DNA of 31,606 nt from a virus. Shown here piece after piece: positions 15,107 through 22,020 of the stretch; the first letter of the stretch is position 1; each line of letters starts with the position of its first letter. The notes under the pieces were generated by a model. The model searched no databases, was not told where the DNA came from, and worked only from the letters and a program-made list of their open reading frames with translations. Both the position numbers and the translations under genes were made by a program. The stretch lies in the IMG/VR virus record IMGVR_UViG_3300030012_003361, positions 1 through 31,606 of that record; one strand, written 5' to 3'.

Positions 15107-15376
15107 TTGTCAAAAAAGAGGTATATAATAGTGCCTGCGGAAGTTAGGTACGATAAGCAATTAGCCGCTGGTGCAAAGCTTTTGTTTGGGGATTTAACAG
15201 TTCTTGCAAAAAAGCAAGGTCATGTTTTTGCCACCAACGGCTATATTGCTAAAACTATTGGCTGCACAGAGATCACAATTAGTAATTGGATTAGTCAATT
15301 AAAGAAATCAGGTCATATTTTTATTAAATACAACCCATATAGGCAGATTTATGTCAAAAATTATAGCAAAAATTAG
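15107..15376 (+). CDS. HTH_36-type replication/regulatory protein
   Basis: An 89-residue protein with a TTG start. It reads RYIIVPAEVRYDKQLAAGAK, then LLFGDLTVLAKKQG, followed by a helix-turn-helix (TNGYIAKTIGCTEITISNWI) and KKSGHI. This is the pattern of the N-terminal HTH domain of phage and plasmid replication initiators (HTH_36). Only the DNA-binding domain is present, so it could be a short initiator or loader. It lies ~2 kb from the candidate origin. It overlaps the next small gene by 26 bases. Confidence 0.7.
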   Translation: MSKKRYIIVPAEVRYDKQLAAGAKLLFGDLTVLAKKQGHVFATNGYIAKTIGCTEITISNWISQLKKSGHIFIKYNPYRQIYVKNYSKN

Positions 15377-15512
15377 CTTAAACTGGAAAATAAATGATTC
15401 TGATTGCACTTCTTTAAATACTTCGTTTTTGCCTAAAGCATGGGCTAAATCTTATTATTTGACTGGCATGCCTGCTGGTTATTTTTTACAATTCACATAC
15501 TTGGAGGATTAA
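15351..15512 (+). CDS. 53-aa hypothetical protein
   Basis: A short frame overlapping the end of the HTH_36 gene: MSKIIAKISLNWKINDSDCT, then a Trp/Tyr-rich tail ending in FTYLED. It fills the gap before the methyltransferase, and its last 20 bases are the first copy of a direct repeat that includes the methyltransferase ribosome binding site. No ribosome binding site of its own is obvious. Without a known relative this may be a minor or non-functional frame. Confidence 0.35.
   Translation: MSKIIAKISLNWKINDSDCTSLNTSFLPKAWAKSYYLTGMPAGYFLQFTYLED
15493..15512 (+). repeat. 20-bp direct repeat, copy 1
   Basis: TCACATACTTGGAGGATTAA, ending on the base before the methyltransferase start. Copy 2 at 16509-16528 differs at one position. 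Each copy holds a GGAGGA ribosome binding site. Confidence 0.85.
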
Positions 15513-16508
15513 TTGTTTAATAAAATATTATATGGGGATGTTGTTGAACGCCTTAAAGATATAAAAGATAATACAATACAATGCGTTGTAACTTCTCCAC
15601 CTTACTGGGGATTAAGAGATTATGGCACTGCTACTTGGATTGGTGGAGATAAAGATTGTAGTCATAAAAGAGAATCTAAAAAATCGGAAAAAACAATTAC
15701 AGGTCATAAAAATTTTGAAGAAATGAATGGTGTTGGGGATGCGATATATAAAACAGAATGTTATCGTTGTGGAGCTAAAAGAAAAGATGAGCAGCTTGGA
15801 CTTGAAGAAACCCCTGAAGAATACGTTAATAATATGGTAAAGGTATTTCGTGAAGTAAAACGAACTTTAAAAGATGATGGCGTTTTATGGTTAAATCTTG
15901 GAGATACTTATTCAGCGCAGAGGTGGACTAAAAAAGGCATGGATACAACAGAGGCGCAGCCAATGAATAAAATGAAGGATGATTGGAGAGCAATCGCACC
16001 TATTAAAAAATCAGGTATTCCTGATAAAAATTTAGTAGGCATACCGTGGCGAGTAGCATTTGCACTTCAAGCTGATGGTTGGTATTTAAGGCAAGATATT
16101 ATATGGCATAAGCCAAATCCAATGCCTGAATCAACAAAAGATAGATGCACGAAATCTCATGAATATATTTTTTTAATGACTAAAAACGCTAATTATTATT
16201 TTAATAATAAAAATATTGCTGAAGATTCAAAAACAAATTATGGAGAAAAATCAAATAAAAGGTCTGTTTGGAAAATTAATGTTAGTAAATATAAAGATGC
16301 TCATTTTGCTACATTTCCTCAAGAATTACCTGAGTTATGTATAAAAGCAAGCACTAAAAAAGGCGATGTAGTTCTTGATCCTTTTTTTGGAAGTGGTACA
16401 ACAGGATATGTTGCTCAAAGATTATATAGAAAATGGTTAGGAATTGAATTAAATAAAGATTATATAAAAATAGCAGAGAAAAGATTCGTTCAGCAAGAAT
16501 TATTTTAA
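15513..16508 (+). CDS. Orphan DNA methyltransferase (SPPY class, beta-type order)
   Basis: A 331-residue protein started at TTG with GGAGG five bases upstream. Catalytic motif IV is TSPPYWGLRDYG (SPPY at 28-31) and the AdoMet motif DPFFGSGTTG is near the C-terminus (289-298), so the order is IV-TRD-I, the beta class. SPPY is usual for N4-cytosine enzymes but also occurs in N6-adenine ones. An insertion after motif IV carries Cys/His residues (DCSHK, then CYRCGAK), perhaps a zinc knuckle. No restriction enzyme gene is adjacent, so it probably protects phage DNA or alters expression. It is exactly framed by 20-bp direct repeats, suggesting acquisition as a cassette. Confidence 0.85.
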   Translation: MFNKILYGDVVERLKDIKDNTIQCVVTSPPYWGLRDYGTATWIGGDKDCSHKRESKKSEKTITGHKNFEEMNGVGDAIYKTECYRCGAKRKDEQLGLEETPEEYVNNMVKVFREVKRTLKDDGVLWLNLGDTYSAQRWTKKGMDTTEAQPMNKMKDDWRAIAPIKKSGIPDKNLVGIPWRVAFALQADGWYLRQDIIWHKPNPMPESTKDRCTKSHEYIFLMTKNANYYFNNKNIAEDSKTNYGEKSNKRSVWKINVSKYKDAHFATFPQELPELCIKASTKKGDVVLDPFFGSGTTGYVAQRLYRKWLGIELNKDYIKIAEKRFVQQELF

Positions 16509-16528
16509 TCACATACTTGGAGGACTAA
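16509..16528 (+). repeat. 20-bp direct repeat, copy 2
   Basis: TCACATACTTGGAGGACTAA starts on the base after the methyltransferase stop and supplies the ribosome binding site of the RuvC gene. It matches copy 1 (15493-15512) at 19 of 20 positions. Confidence 0.85.
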
Positions 16529-16530
16529 AC

Positions 16531-16986
16531 ATGATATCAATAGGAATAGATGTAGGTAAAAGCGGCGGTATAGCCGTTATCGACTCAATAACCACTAAAA
16601 GCACGCCAATTACAACGGCAAAATGCCCTGATACTGTAAAAGATATGTCAAAATTAATTGAATGGGCAAAGTGGGATTGTAGAAAAACACTATGTGTTAT
16701 TGAAAAAGTTCATAGTATGCCAAAGCAGGGAGTAAAGTCTATGTTTACATTTGGTAAGAATTATGGGCAATGGTTAGGTATTTTAACAGCGTTTGAAGTG
16801 CCTTTTATAGAGGTTATGCCTAAAAAATGGATGCAATACTATGGAGCTATGCCTAAAGATAAAAAAGAGCGTAAAACGCATTTAAAACACTTAGCACAAT
16901 CTTTATATCCTACGATTGACGTAACTTTATATACAGCTGATGCTATATTAATGGCTCATTATTGTAGGCATGAGCTTAATATATGA
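16531..16986 (+). CDS. RuvC-like Holliday junction resolvase
   Basis: A 151-residue RNase H-fold protein. The catalytic acidic residues are visible: D7 in ISIGIDVGKSGGIAVI, E58 in CVIEKVHSMPKQGVKSMFTF, and D137 in TADAILMAHY. The KSMFTFGKNYGQWLG segment is typical of phage RuvC. It should cut four-way junctions made during recombination-dependent replication or before packaging, as partner of the Rad52-like protein. Its ribosome binding site lies in the second copy of the 20-bp repeat. A degenerate paralogue is at 1890-2294. Confidence 0.85.
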   Translation: MISIGIDVGKSGGIAVIDSITTKSTPITTAKCPDTVKDMSKLIEWAKWDCRKTLCVIEKVHSMPKQGVKSMFTFGKNYGQWLGILTAFEVPFIEVMPKKWMQYYGAMPKDKKERKTHLKHLAQSLYPTIDVTLYTADAILMAHYCRHELNI

Positions 16987-17198
16987 AAGCAAGGTACTTT
17001 AAGAACTGGAAATATGGAATGGATGCGGATATTGATTTATTGTTAGCTAATAGCTTATACATAAAACATAAGACTGATTTATTTAGAAAACATCGTAATG
17101 GCTGGTGGTATTATTGGGAAAACAGGCAAAGCCGTAAGAGTAAAGCATTTGGTCATCAAGAATACATGCGATCTATTATAATTGATTATGACATTTAA
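16983..17198 (+). CDS. Hypothetical protein, 71 aa
   Basis: A small basic, Trp/Tyr-rich protein whose ATG overlaps the RuvC stop (ATGA). It contains FRKHRNGWWYYWENRQSRKS, a cluster of aromatic and basic residues that could bind nucleic acid. No named family is recognised. It overlaps the next small gene by 11 bases. Confidence 0.5.
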   Translation: MKARYFKNWKYGMDADIDLLLANSLYIKHKTDLFRKHRNGWWYYWENRQSRKSKAFGHQEYMRSIIIDYDI

Positions 17199-17364
17199 AA
17201 AAATAAAAAGAATAATACCTGATGTAAATGGCGATGATTTCACTTACTTTTTAAGATGGCTTCATGAGGATAAGTTCTTTACAGCAGATCAGATCATTAA
17301 TGTAGTTAGCGAACCTTATAAGTATAAAGAAGAATATGAAGAATTTAACGATCCTTATCAGTAA
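17188..17364 (+). CDS. Hypothetical protein, 58 aa, next to the origin
   Basis: The start is taken at ATG 17188 rather than the TTG two codons earlier. The protein has a basic N-terminus (MTFKKIKRIIPDVNGDDFTY) and an acidic end (YKEEYEEFNDPYQ). It is the last gene of the forward replication module; the first DnaA box begins four bases after its stop. No family is recognised. Confidence 0.45.
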   Translation: MTFKKIKRIIPDVNGDDFTYFLRWLHEDKFFTADQIINVVSEPYKYKEEYEEFNDPYQ

Positions 17365-17521
17365 AAGTTATCCACATAGTTATACACAAACCTTATAAAT
17401 AATTATAAAGTGGTTTAAAAAAAACTTTAATGTACCTTTAAAAAAAAGTTTAAACATATATATAAGAGTTATATATAAAATAAATAAATATATATTATAA
17501 GCAGATTAAATTGTGGATAAC
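17365..17521. other. Candidate replication origin: DnaA boxes around an AT-rich core
   Basis: This non-coding stretch holds TTATCCACA at 17368-17376 and TTATACACA at 17380-17388 (forward), and TTATCCACA on the reverse strand at 17520-17512. All three fit the DnaA box TTATNCACA. Between them lie ~120 bases of nearly pure A/T with runs such as ATATATAAG and TATATATTATAAG, a good unwinding element, plus one GTTTAAAC (17448-17455). The site closes the replication module and sits where gene direction flips. This suggests host DnaA-dependent initiation. Confidence 0.65.
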
Positions 17522-17764
17522 TCACTTATTACGCTGATTATATAGCTTCCTATATATATTTATAAGCTTTTCTAACTTATTGATAGGTACTTTATCTAAT
17601 GACTGATTGCCTATTTCATTAAATTTATATGCTAATGTTGTCTTAATACCTAAGTGATATTGTGCTAATGCATATTTCTGTAGTAATTGCTGCCTATATG
17701 AGTCTATATCCATGCTATAAGTTATTATGCTATTAGCTTTTAAATGTATTGATTTATCGGTCAA
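17522..17764 (-). CDS. Hypothetical protein, 80 aa, beside the origin
   Basis: The start is set at TTG 17764 because GGAGG lies five bases before it; a GTG two codons upstream would touch the ribosome binding site. The protein is helical and polar (YRQQLLQKYALAQYHLGIKT, then KVPINKLEKLINIYRKLYNQ). It ends at the third DnaA box. No family is recognised. A modulator of the origin is conceivable from position alone. A weak reverse promoter (TTCTAG, 17 bases, TATAAT) may lie upstream near 17785-17815. Confidence 0.5.
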   Translation of the reverse strand: MTDKSIHLKANSIITYSMDIDSYRQQLLQKYALAQYHLGIKTTLAYKFNEIGNQSLDKVPINKLEKLINIYRKLYNQRNK

Positions 17765-18041
17765 GCACACCTCCAGTCAGCATTATATATAGCTAATCCT
17801 GATCCTAGAATTGATTATTTGAATGCGTTTAAACACTCTCTAAATATTAAGTGCTGATATTGTTAGACTTACATAATATATATATGGCATATAACCTTTA
17901 TTATGTATAATACAGCAGAGTTTAGGGGTGTATGGGGGTTGTAGGTTTTGCTGCTGTGTGGGATAGACAAATGCACAAATGTGAAATATATCGTCAATTT
18001 GAAATGAACTTTTTTATAATTAACTTTTGCAACGTCAATAT
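17765..18041. other. Non-coding leader of the small terminase operon with a G-rich patch
   Basis: No credible gene is seen. The stretch has one GTTTAAAC (17827-17834), an AT-rich part with TATAAT (about 17906-17911) that may be a -10 element, and a striking G-rich patch at 17925-17962: runs GGGG, GGGGG, GG and GGG on the forward strand in otherwise A/T-rich DNA. Lying directly before the small terminase, it could be the packaging (pac) recognition site or form a G-quadruplex. Both are inferences. Confidence 0.4.
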
Positions 18042-18215
18042 ATGAGTAAAATAGAACATCTAAGAATAAAAATGATCTCTGAGATCAATATATTAATAGA
18101 AGTATTGTCGTATTATAAGCATAATTGTAAGAATAAGATCATATTAGAAGAGAATATTGATAGTTTATTATCTAAATGCGCTGAATTACAACGTAAAATG
18201 TTGAATAATGAGTAG
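18042..18215 (+). CDS. Hypothetical helical protein, 57 aa
   Basis: Start chosen at ATG 18042. The protein is almost wholly helical and may form a coiled coil (KIEHLRIKMISEINILIEVL, then EENIDSLLSKCAELQRKMLN). It overlaps the small terminase start by eight bases. No clear ribosome binding site is seen. It could be a small partner of the terminase, by position only. Confidence 0.45.
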   Translation: MSKIEHLRIKMISEINILIEVLSYYKHNCKNKIILEENIDSLLSKCAELQRKMLNNE

Positions 18216-18891
18216 TTTACCAGCATATATAAAAAAATTAACGCCTATGCAGCAATTAACATGCGAAGCAATGGCATCTAATCCTAATATAGGAACTAAT
18301 GAAGTGGCTAAGATGGTAAATATTAGTCCTGAGACTGTGAGAAAATACAAAAGGAATCCGCAGTTCAATGAAGCAGTCTATAATAGGTTTATGGAGATTT
18401 CAGGTGGTCGCTTAGTGCAAGTGGTAGATTCTATGATCCGCGAAGCATCGGAGGGAAACGTACAGGCGGCTACCTTAATTTTAAAACACTACGGCAAACT
18501 GGAAGATAAAATTACTGTCAGGATTGAAAGCCCATTTGAAAAATTTTTAAAAATGGGTAATATTGATGAGGCGGTGGTTGATGAACAAGAAGCTAAGGAA
18601 TTGGCTGATGAGTTGGTTGGCGCGAACATAGATCAGCTACCGCCAAGAAATCCTATTAATGACAAGCCTAAAACGCGTGTGCAGCGTGAAAATAAAAAAT
18701 TAAAAGAGATCACAGATGAAAGTTATAATGAGCAGCACCGCAAAAAACGTAGGAATGAAGCATATTTATTACGGCGTAGGGCTGAGGCTGTAGGACTAAA
18801 GCCATTAAAAGGCGGTAGGCAACGCGAAAATGTCAGGAAGGAATGGATCAGGGAGCTACGCAACCGCGAGAAGATTCAAGGTATTAAATAA
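18208..18891 (+). CDS. terS: Terminase small subunit (phBC6A51-type HTH)
   Basis: A 227-residue protein. The N-terminal HTH (residues ~12-55) reads LTPMQQLTCEAMASNPNIGT, then VAKMVNISPETVRKYKRNPQ, as in phBC6A51-family small terminases. The middle (VQVVDSMIREASEGNVQAAT, LILKHYGKLEDK) is the typical oligomerisation region. The C-terminal ~90 residues are very basic (KKRRNEAYLLRRRAEAVGLK) and could contact DNA or the large subunit. It recognises the packaging site; the large subunit is ~1.8 kb away, separated by a reverse-strand block, an unusual split. A bidirectional terminator follows directly. Confidence 0.8.
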   Translation: MSSLPAYIKKLTPMQQLTCEAMASNPNIGTNEVAKMVNISPETVRKYKRNPQFNEAVYNRFMEISGGRLVQVVDSMIREASEGNVQAATLILKHYGKLEDKITVRIESPFEKFLKMGNIDEAVVDEQEAKELADELVGANIDQLPPRNPINDKPKTRVQRENKKLKEITDESYNEQHRKKRRNEAYLLRRRAEAVGLKPLKGGRQRENVRKEWIRELRNREKIQGIK

Positions 18892-18892
18892 A

Positions 18893-18914
18893 AAAAGGGG
18901 CTTGCGCCCCTTTT
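18893..18914. terminator. Bidirectional rho-independent terminator
   Basis: AAAAGGGGC, loop TTGC, GCCCCTTTT: a 9-bp stem with A-run before and T-run after. It stops the small terminase transcript (forward) and the gene at 18935-19189 (reverse). Confidence 0.85.
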
Positions 18915-18934
18915 AATTATAATCTATTTAAAGA

Positions 18935-19189
18935 CTAGCAGCTTGCAAAGTAGTCATCAATAATAGTATCCCAAATCTCATAATACTGATCCTCAGTCAA
19001 AACGCCATCAAGTGTACTAAAATTACTACCACCTACCTGATTACTAAAATCTATTCTAGCATCAGCATCTACATAATTCAAACTAAGACCATTATGAGTA
19101 GACTTATCGCCCTCTACGTTCCAGTTGTAATCATCTTTAATAGCTTTCATTGTAAACTCATAAATTAATTGTTGTAATTGATATATCAT
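18935..19189 (-). CDS. Hypothetical acidic protein, 84 aa
   Basis: The start is placed at the internal ATG 19189, which has GTGAGG upstream. A longer frame from 19270 would begin inside promoter P2 and carry an odd Cys/Tyr-rich extension. The protein is acidic, with NVEGDKSTHNGLSLNYVDAD and VLTEDQYYEIWDTIIDDYF. No family is recognised. Small acidic phage early proteins often bind host proteins, but nothing here proves it. The bidirectional terminator at 18893 follows. Confidence 0.6.
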   Translation of the reverse strand: MIYQLQQLIYEFTMKAIKDDYNWNVEGDKSTHNGLSLNYVDADARIDFSNQVGGSNFSTLDGVLTEDQYYEIWDTIIDDYFASC

Positions 19190-19240
19190 ATTTTCCTCAC
19201 TTTTTTTATTTAGTTGTTTTGTTATCATAATCACATAGCA

Positions 19241-19270
19241 ATTATAACAACTATAACATATATAGTGCAA
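19241..19270 (-). promoter_or_regulatory. Reverse promoter P2
   Basis: On the reverse strand: TTGCAC (19270-19265), 18 bases, TATAAT (19246-19241). The spacer contains GTTATAGTTGTTATA, the same double element found at P1, but shifted upstream by one 9-base unit. It serves the gene at 18935-19189. Confidence 0.65.
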
Positions 19271-19278
19271 GTATTATT

Positions 19279-19476
19279 TTAACTTTTTTTAAAATATTTT
19301 AAATCTATTAGTTCAACTACTTTAGGATCGCGATTACTTTTAACTAATTTATTTAGTCTTGATTTAAGATCATCAAGAAATCCCTGAAGTGTATTCCCTT
19401 TTGCATTTATATAATCAAAGCCATGCTCAGTCTCAAACTGAATCTCTGCATGATATCTAAAATCATGATTTATCAT
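19279..19476 (-). CDS. Hypothetical protein, 65 aa
   Basis: Starts one base after the stop of the upstream reverse gene (19478-19825), so the two are coupled. It begins MINHDFRYHAEIQFETEHGF and continues DYINAKGNTLQGFLDDLKSR, a pattern like small beta-beta-alpha proteins. No family is recognised. Expressed from P3. Confidence 0.55.
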   Translation of the reverse strand: MINHDFRYHAEIQFETEHGFDYINAKGNTLQGFLDDLKSRLNKLVKSNRDPKVVELIDLKYFKKS

Positions 19477-19477
19477 A

Positions 19478-19825
19478 TTAATCCCTATTATAATTTAAAA
19501 CTGCAATAAAACTATGCTCAAAAACAAAGCCATCAACTACTTTATTTTCAGATTGCTGAACAACTTCTAAATTATTACACTTAGATACTAATGATTTAAT
19601 TCTGCGCTCATACATCTTAACATCTTCATCATAAAAATCAGGATGTACTTTATATTCAACAACAATCTCGCCATCTGCATACTGATGAAAAAAATTAACA
19701 GCCTTAGCTACAGATGTACCATTAGCAATATTTACGCCTAGCATTTGATCATTTTCAAATTTAACGCCTTGAATATCTACGCCTCTGTTGAGTATTATGT
19801 TTGTAATTGTCATATCTTTATTCAT
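19478..19825 (-). CDS. Hypothetical protein, 115 aa
   Basis: An acidic protein with alternating strands and helices (GVDIQGVKFENDQMLGVNIA; EDVKMYERRIKSLVSKCNNL). No family is recognised. The ATG at 19825 lies only five bases after the TGTTATA element of P3, so the message would be leaderless or have a leader of a few bases; a second ATG four codons in (19813) is an alternative start with AAAG nearby. First gene of a two-gene reverse operon. Confidence 0.55.
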   Translation of the reverse strand: MNKDMTITNIILNRGVDIQGVKFENDQMLGVNIANGTSVAKAVNFFHQYADGEIVVEYKVHPDFYDEDVKMYERRIKSLVSKCNNLEVVQQSENKVVDGFVFEHSFIAVLNYNRD

Positions 19826-19829
19826 AACC

Positions 19830-19866
19830 TATAACAAATGTAATATATGTTATATTAATAATGCAA
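19830..19866 (-). promoter_or_regulatory. Reverse promoter P3 with TGTTATA element
   Basis: On the reverse strand: TTGCAT (19866-19861), 18 bases, TACATT (19842-19837), then directly TGTTATA (19836-19830). The sequence downstream, GGTTATGAAT, is also found at P4. Confidence 0.6.
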
Positions 19867-19888
19867 GTATTATTTAAAAAAAATAAAA

Positions 19889-19915
19889 AAAAGGGGCTTT
19901 CGCCCCTCTTTTTTA
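19889..19915 (-). terminator. Rho-independent terminator of the SprT-like gene
   Basis: GGGGC, loop TTTC, GCCCC (19893-19906), with A/T runs on both sides. On the reverse strand the stem is followed by eight T. It separates the SprT-like gene from promoter P3. A GTTTAAAC copy (19920-19927) lies just beside it. Confidence 0.8.
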
Positions 19916-19940
19916 GAGTGTTTAAACGTTTTTACTGCGA

Positions 19941-20579
19941 TTATAATCCAATAATATGGTTTATATCCTCAGAAATCGGATCATCTGTCATGAGCTGTCC
20001 GCAAATACCGCATAAAGGGGCGGCTTTTTCGTACATTGTTCTGCTCATGCGTACAAAATAAGGTTCATGATGAGTATTAGTACACTCTATTTTTAGGTTA
20101 CGAGTAGATTGCTTTTTACGATTAGTAACATCCAAAGCTCTATGTGGATATTTACCGATCTTTTCTTCAATTTTGTATATAATATCTTTTAAGCTGTCAG
20201 ATTCGCTTGTAGCGGTCATTTTACCTCGCAAGCCACATGCAATAGCCATTCTGCGAAATTCGCCCTTGTGTCCGCTTTTACAATCATCTACAGCGTGAAT
20301 TAATTCATGGACTAATACGCCAGCAACTTTAGTTACATGCTTTTCGTCAAGGCATGGATTAATAAATATTTCATTAACGTTTGCTCTGCTTACTGATCTT
20401 TTAAAGCACATGCCTATTGTTTTATTTTTAGACCTAGCTCCGCCTGATATTGGAAAGCCTACACTTATTTTGATTTTTTTTAGATTAAGATTGATGCCAG
20501 CTGGCTTAAATACTTTTGTTTTGAGCTGCTTAGTCATTTCCCAAAGCCAAGCTTCTCTATTCATTTTAGGTGTTTTCAT
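19941..20579 (-). CDS. SprT-like zinc metalloprotease
   Basis: The start is placed at ATG 20579, which has AAAGGA upstream; an in-frame ATG at 20603 falls on the predicted transcript start. The 212-residue protein has the zincin motif VLVHELIHAVDDCKSGHKGE (HELIH at 91-95, third His at 104) typical of the SprT/Spartan group. A C-terminal zinc ribbon follows (KIEC, then APLCGICGQLM). In other organisms Spartan-type proteins cut proteins cross-linked to DNA; phage homologues are common and little studied. It is expressed alone from P4 and closed by its own terminator. Confidence 0.75.
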   Translation of the reverse strand: MKTPKMNREAWLWEMTKQLKTKVFKPAGINLNLKKIKISVGFPISGGARSKNKTIGMCFKRSVSRANVNEIFINPCLDEKHVTKVAGVLVHELIHAVDDCKSGHKGEFRRMAIACGLRGKMTATSESDSLKDIIYKIEEKIGKYPHRALDVTNRKKQSTRNLKIECTNTHHEPYFVRMSRTMYEKAAPLCGICGQLMTDDPISEDINHIIGL

Positions 20580-20607
20580 TGTTTTTTCCTTTATTTGATT
20601 CATAACC

Positions 20608-20644
20608 TATAACAATTCTAACATCTGTTATATATTAGTGTCAA
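20608..20644 (-). promoter_or_regulatory. Reverse promoter P4 with TGTTATA element
   Basis: On the reverse strand: TTGACA (20644-20639), 18 bases, TAGAAT (20620-20615), then directly TGTTATA (20614-20608). A perfect -35 hexamer. It drives the SprT-like gene. Confidence 0.7.
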
Positions 20645-20660
20645 GTATTATTTTTAAATA

Positions 20661-20680
20661 CTTTAAAAAATTTTTTAAGG
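20661..20680. promoter_or_regulatory. AT-rich palindrome upstream of the large terminase
   Basis: CTTTAAAAAATTTTTTAAGG is a near-perfect palindrome between P4 and the large terminase start. A similar one (CCTTAAAAATAATTTTAAGG, 28946-28965) stands before the scaffold gene, also back to back with a reverse promoter. It may mark forward late promoters or an operator. Confidence 0.35.
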
Positions 20681-20697
20681 TAAATTAAAAGCTGTAT

Positions 20698-22020
20698 ATG
20701 GATAGTCTTACATCGTATAAAAGTAAATGGTTTGAATTTTTAAATTATGAACCTCACGCAGGTCAGCAGAAAATTCACGCATTACCTGATAGTAAAAGAT
20801 TTATAGTAGCCTCATGCGGTAGAAGATGGGGTAAATCCATGTCGGCGGCTAGGGAGGCGGAAACTCTAGTTACTCAAGCTAATAAAAATGTTTGGATTGT
20901 CGCACCCACCTACTCAACCTCAGAACGTATATTCAGAATCGTCTATGATGATCTAATCATTAAACATAACCTTCCTACTCGCCGCAAATCTTTAAATGAA
21001 CAATATATAGAATTTGAATGGGGTTCTATTATTGAAGGAAAATCAGCGGAACATCCTGAATCTTTGATTGGTGCTGGAAATGATCTTGTAATTATTGATG
21101 AAGCCAGTAAAATGAATTTAAAAAAGATATTTGAAATGTATCTTAGACCAACGTTGTCAGATAAAAAAGGCAGGTGCATTATGATATCTACGCCTGAAGG
21201 TTATGATGGATTTTATGAATATTATATTCATGCTCAAAAAGCTGATATGTGGGCAGCATTTAATTCGCCGTCATGGGAAAACCATCACGCATTTCCAAAA
21301 GGGAAAGATGATCCTGATCTTTTAGAAATGAAATCATCAATGACTAGAGAAGTTTTTGATCAGGAAATGGGCGCAGAGTTTACCTCGCTGAGTGGAAGAG
21401 TGTACAATGATTTTTCAAGGCGCACTCATGTAGGTAATTATCCATACAATTCTATGCTGCCTGTATTTTTAACTTTAGATTTTGGCTATCGCATGCCAGC
21501 AGCTTTATTTTTTCAAGTAGCAAAATTTGGCGATAAAGGTGAAGATCATATTTTTATTATTGATGAAATAATTCATGAGAAAAACTTAAAGATATCTGAT
21601 TTAGTTGCAGCAATCAAAAAGAAAAATTACAGGATAGCGCGAGTATATGGCGATCCAGCTGGATATCAAATGCAGAGTTCGGTAGGTATGGGAGAAGCAG
21701 ATATTTTTAGACAATTAACAGGTTTGCCTGTAATTACGCGCAGAGATAAATTAAGCAGAAGTATTCAATCAGGAATTAGCCATGTTCGTCAATTTATGAT
21801 GTCAGCAGAGGGAAACGTTAGATTACATATAGATCAGAGCTGTATGGGTATTGTTGAAGATATTGAGTCATACAGATATCCTGAACATAAAGAGGGTAGT
21901 AATTTAAAAAATGAACCATTAAAAGATGGTTATCATGATCATGGCTGCGATTGTTTGCGCTATGGTATCATTGGAAAATTTCCAATAAGGAATCAAAAAT
22001 ATAAGGTAAGTAGCAGATGA
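20698..22020 (+). CDS. terL: Terminase large subunit
   Basis: A 440-residue packaging motor. The ATPase half has a Walker A of CGRRWGKSM (41-47 core), Walker B LVIIDEA (D134, E135) and a coupling motif ISTPEG. The nuclease half has the RNase H-like acidic residues D261 (LTLDFGYR) and D319 (VYGDPAG), and a final HDHGCDCLRYG. The length is typical. It cuts concatemeric DNA and drives it through the portal. Its stop overlaps the portal ATG (ATGA). Phylogeny of this protein would best place the phage and predict its packaging strategy. Confidence 0.9.
   Translation: MDSLTSYKSKWFEFLNYEPHAGQQKIHALPDSKRFIVASCGRRWGKSMSAAREAETLVTQANKNVWIVAPTYSTSERIFRIVYDDLIIKHNLPTRRKSLNEQYIEFEWGSIIEGKSAEHPESLIGAGNDLVIIDEASKMNLKKIFEMYLRPTLSDKKGRCIMISTPEGYDGFYEYYIHAQKADMWAAFNSPSWENHHAFPKGKDDPDLLEMKSSMTREVFDQEMGAEFTSLSGRVYNDFSRRTHVGNYPYNSMLPVFLTLDFGYRMPAALFFQVAKFGDKGEDHIFIIDEIIHEKNLKISDLVAAIKKKNYRIARVYGDPAGYQMQSSVGMGEADIFRQLTGLPVITRRDKLSRSIQSGISHVRQFMMSAEGNVRLHIDQSCMGIVEDIESYRYPEHKEGSNLKNEPLKDGYHDHGCDCLRYGIIGKFPIRNQKYKVSSR

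Noticed and set aside
19190-19270. N-terminal Cys/Tyr-rich extension of the 18935-19189 gene
   Set aside because: It would start inside the -35/-10 region of P2, and the internal ATG has its own ribosome binding site.
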